Shown here: piece after piece, positions 6,401 to 7,085 of the stretch
Position numbering within the stretch: the stretch's first letter is position 1
Layout of the letters: each line of letters starts with the position of its first letter
Assembly (NCBI GenBank): GCA_020047835.1
Contig: JAIFNJ010000216.1
Location: forward strand, 1 to 7,085
DNA length: 7,085 bases
Direction of reading: 5' to 3'
From: Bacteroidota bacterium
GTDB lineage: Bacteria > Bacteroidota > Bacteroidia > Bacteroidales > SZUA-534
Position numbers and translations under genes: made by a program
The notes under the pieces: generated by a model
Seen by the model: the letters and a program-made list of their open reading frames with translations, nothing else
What the model was told of the DNA's origin: nothing
Database searches by the model: none

Positions 6401-7085
6401 ATATCTTTTGATGAATTTGATGTGGAATCAACAAATGCGGGTGGCTGCTGGGATAAACTATCTGTATATGATGGTTCTTCAATTGATGCACCATTGTTAG
6501 GTTCTTTCTGTTCGGCAAACTTTAAAAGTTCCATTCAAAGCCAAAACAGCTCAGGGGCTTTGACTTTCAAATTTGAGTCGGATGAAAGTACGACCAAGAC
6601 AGGGTGGAAAGGTTTTGTTGCCTCGTCCCCAAAAAGCACCGCTGCTTTTAAAATAGTTGATGCGTCCGGTCCAATTACAAATGCAGAACTAACATTTGTG
6701 AATTATACGGTTAATTCCGACTCAAATGGAATAGCAGTATTTAATAATACCTTGAATTTGGGGAGTAAAAGTTATTCCATCAATAAAAGTGGATACTTTC
6801 CAAAAACCGGAAAAGTAAATGATTTGCTGGGTGATACAATACTAACCATTTTACTGGATAAGTTACCCGCTATTTGTTTTACTGTGTTTGAAAATACACA
6901 ACCCATTGCAGATGTTGCGTTGACTTTTAATGAGAGCACATTACTAACCGATTCCAATGGGAACGCTACCTTTATTGGCGTGCTACCCGGCACAAAAAAT
7001 TTCAGAGCGTCAAAAACCGGATATATTGATACCATTGGAACCATTGTAGTTGGTACGATTGACTATTGCTATAGCATCCAGCTTC
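3494..7085 (+). CDS. Gingipain-family (peptidase C25) multidomain secreted cysteine protease, 3' end outside window
   Basis: The frame runs from ATG 3494 through 1197 codons without a stop, so the C-terminus is missing. In order: signal peptide (residues 1-19, ending AYA before QQ); C25 propeptide (~40-215, with PGEPDLPVYNQLIGVP at 78-93); C25 catalytic domain (~231-592). The catalytic domain shows YLLIVGDV (296-303), the acidic stretch from TDLYYAEY to YYGRFSA (318-340), the catalytic His in YTAHCSASGWANP (His443), the catalytic Cys in MIGNCCQS (Cys475 or Cys476), FGEEIVRA (486-493), and a closing YGIMGDPSLVP. Then come an Ig-like domain (~597-680), two CARDB-like beta-sandwiches (~685-803 and ~804-922), a CUB domain (~934-1043, with Cys985 and Cys1006 in the C3-C4 positions) and two carboxypeptidase-regulatory-like modules (1052-1124, 1125-1197). 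In the family the propeptide inhibits the zymogen and export is by T9SS; a sorting domain is expected beyond the window. Arg230, near the propeptide junction, is a possible maturation site (inference). Substrate specificity cannot be read here. The His and GNCC contexts fit a gingipain-like protease better than the sortase PorU. Confidence 0.95.
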   Translation, partial: MKILIVLIVFILGSMLAYAQQVVEFDNSKEKSFATQGIQGNSLNASFSLSDLTFETLKTDEETFLTLAANGYAKSYTPGEPDLPVYNQLIGVPATVTLSLLLNSFSEELITLSDIQADLFIKPAIASISKSQNNPDKVPLVKGKIYQSNTFGNAPVVELREVGIMRDLKIYELVYQPVIYNAVTNQIKVRHSASIELFWDKDFIGSDTWDFTGLNNGKLSIQTSKTGELRDTYVLVSPLKYKETLQPFVKWKIQQGFYVIEAYIGEAIASADKNLIRTYLKELYDNPADGIAAPAYLLIVGDVIDIPAWYNTADSHVTDLYYAEYTNDYLPELYYGRFSAITTQQLKTIIDKTLYVEQGAGNMRSYQNEHLLISGVDASYAPLFGNGALNYFLDYYSTPDFGINAHYYLYGSGSPIVSNSSQAKQAILDDFDAGVGIAYYTAHCSASGWANPQFYISDIASVNNSNKYPLMIGNCCQSYSFNTNSFGEEIVRAAGKGAVAYIGATNLSYWDEDYFWGVGFTSNIVANPTYEATGLGSWDAWFHSHNETEEQHAYTAGQILRVGNMAVQSSNSDLKKYYWEIYGIMGDPSLVPAKYQTQKIEPQFNEVLMVGQTSLIVTAAKGAIITLIENGNFLAFGKTDETEVANLTFNPLLHIGDSVVEICVTHPDYAPYIDTLRVIGPDGPYLVVNNLMFTDSNGNQNQLIEYGETIDYYFEIKNFGSEDAINGYADISFLSPFVEVISDNNRIELPTIKADETYITNKPFRVLFKNNIPDQEEVSFLVTTTFNDSLTSEYSFTAKANAPQLKETNWLVDQSGVGNGNGIIEPSEEVTLTVFFSNLGHAQVSNTNIKFNSSNSELLAVSADSFPKGGFDISETKSVDLLIQGESIFFPGTQVFINYEIAAGDDNQYLFSGKIPVILGQTPDVLMHNGTEQVITANFYDSGGPNGKYANYEDYTLTMTPFNSNEGLLISFDEFDVESTNAGGCWDKLSVYDGSSIDAPLLGSFCSANFKSSIQSQNSSGALTFKFESDESTTKTGWKGFVASSPKSTAAFKIVDASGPITNAELTFVNYTVNSDSNGIAVFNNTLNLGSKSYSINKSGYFPKTGKVNDLLGDTILTILLDKLPAICFTVFENTQPIADVALTFNESTLLTDSNGNATFIGVLPGTKNFRASKTGYIDTIGTIVVGTIDYCYSIQL
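6293..6622 (+). other. CUB domain within the C25 protease
   Basis: Residues ~934-1043 of the protease. It opens with NFYDSGGPNGKYANYEDYTLTM and continues through LLISFDEFDVES, GGCWDKLSVYDGSS, LLGSFC, SSGALTFKFESDES and GWKGFVAS. This is the Bacteroidota form of the CUB beta-sandwich. The two cysteines are 21 residues apart, matching the C3-C4 disulfide of animal CUB domains; the C1-C2 pair is absent. The acidic residues Glu978 and Asp987 lie near positions that bind calcium in animal CUB domains (inference). A role in binding protein or glycan partners outside the cell is likely. Confidence 0.85.
6647..7084 (+). repeat. Two tandem carboxypeptidase-regulatory-like modules in the protease
   Basis: Module 1 covers residues 1052-1124 (6647-6865) and module 2 residues 1125-1197 (6866-7084). 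Both follow one plan: an opening strand, a short 'ITNAELTF' or 'IADVALTF' strand, a DSNG turn, an A-x-F strand, a basic G-x-K-x-(Y/F) step, then K-(S/T)-GY and a closing strand. The similarity is clear in protein but weak in DNA, so the duplication is old. Module 2 has two extra cysteines (1128 and 1192) at its two ends that may pair. More copies may follow beyond the window. Confidence 0.75.

Noticed and set aside
3522..7044. Several short open frames antisense to the protease (for example 3522-3776, 4874-5197 and 6772-7044)
   Set aside because: They have no recognisable domain, no spacing or start signal of note, and lie wholly opposite a strongly supported coding frame.
3494..7085. The protease as the T9SS sortase PorU
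   Set aside because: PorU is also a C25-like protein, but this one has gingipain-type His and Cys motifs and C-terminal CUB and regulatory-like modules that I do not associate with PorU.

Overview
The window looks like chromosomal DNA from a member of the Bacteroidota. The evidence is low GC content throughout, a protein ending in a type IX secretion system (T9SS) type A sorting domain, a gingipain-family (peptidase C25) protein, outer-membrane barrel proteins of Bacteroidota type, and start codons preceded by A-rich sequence rather than Shine-Dalgarno motifs. The organism cannot be named from this sequence alone.

Layout, left to right. (1) 2-409, plus strand: the C-terminal end of a secreted protein that carries a T9SS sorting domain; its N-terminus is outside the window. 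(2) 406-1692, minus strand: a porin-like outer-membrane beta-barrel protein, converging on gene 1 so that the two stop codons interlock in a TTAA. (3) 1693-1822: a short spacer with a strong intrinsic terminator for the next gene and a possible promoter for the porin. (4) 1823-2578, minus strand: a second, smaller outer-membrane beta-barrel protein. (5) 2658-3290, minus strand: a SanA/YdcF-type (DUF218) membrane-anchored protein, probably upstream in the same transcript as the small barrel. (6) 3291-3493: a 203-base divergent intergenic region with an imperfect inverted repeat and a T-tract. (7) 3494 to the window end, plus strand: a very large secreted cysteine protease of the gingipain family with no stop codon in the window. 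Its 1197 visible residues read as signal peptide, C25 propeptide, C25 catalytic domain, Ig-like domain, two CARDB-like beta-sandwich domains, a CUB domain and two carboxypeptidase-regulatory-like modules.

The common theme is the cell envelope and secretion: two T9SS-type exported proteins at the ends, and two outer-membrane barrels plus an inner-membrane-anchored SanA-like protein between them. Nothing here shows a shared pathway beyond that. I see no mobile element, CRISPR array, RNA gene or defence system, and no gap over 300 bases without a gene. The protease is the most interesting item; it is a new combination to me rather than a clearly undescribed system.
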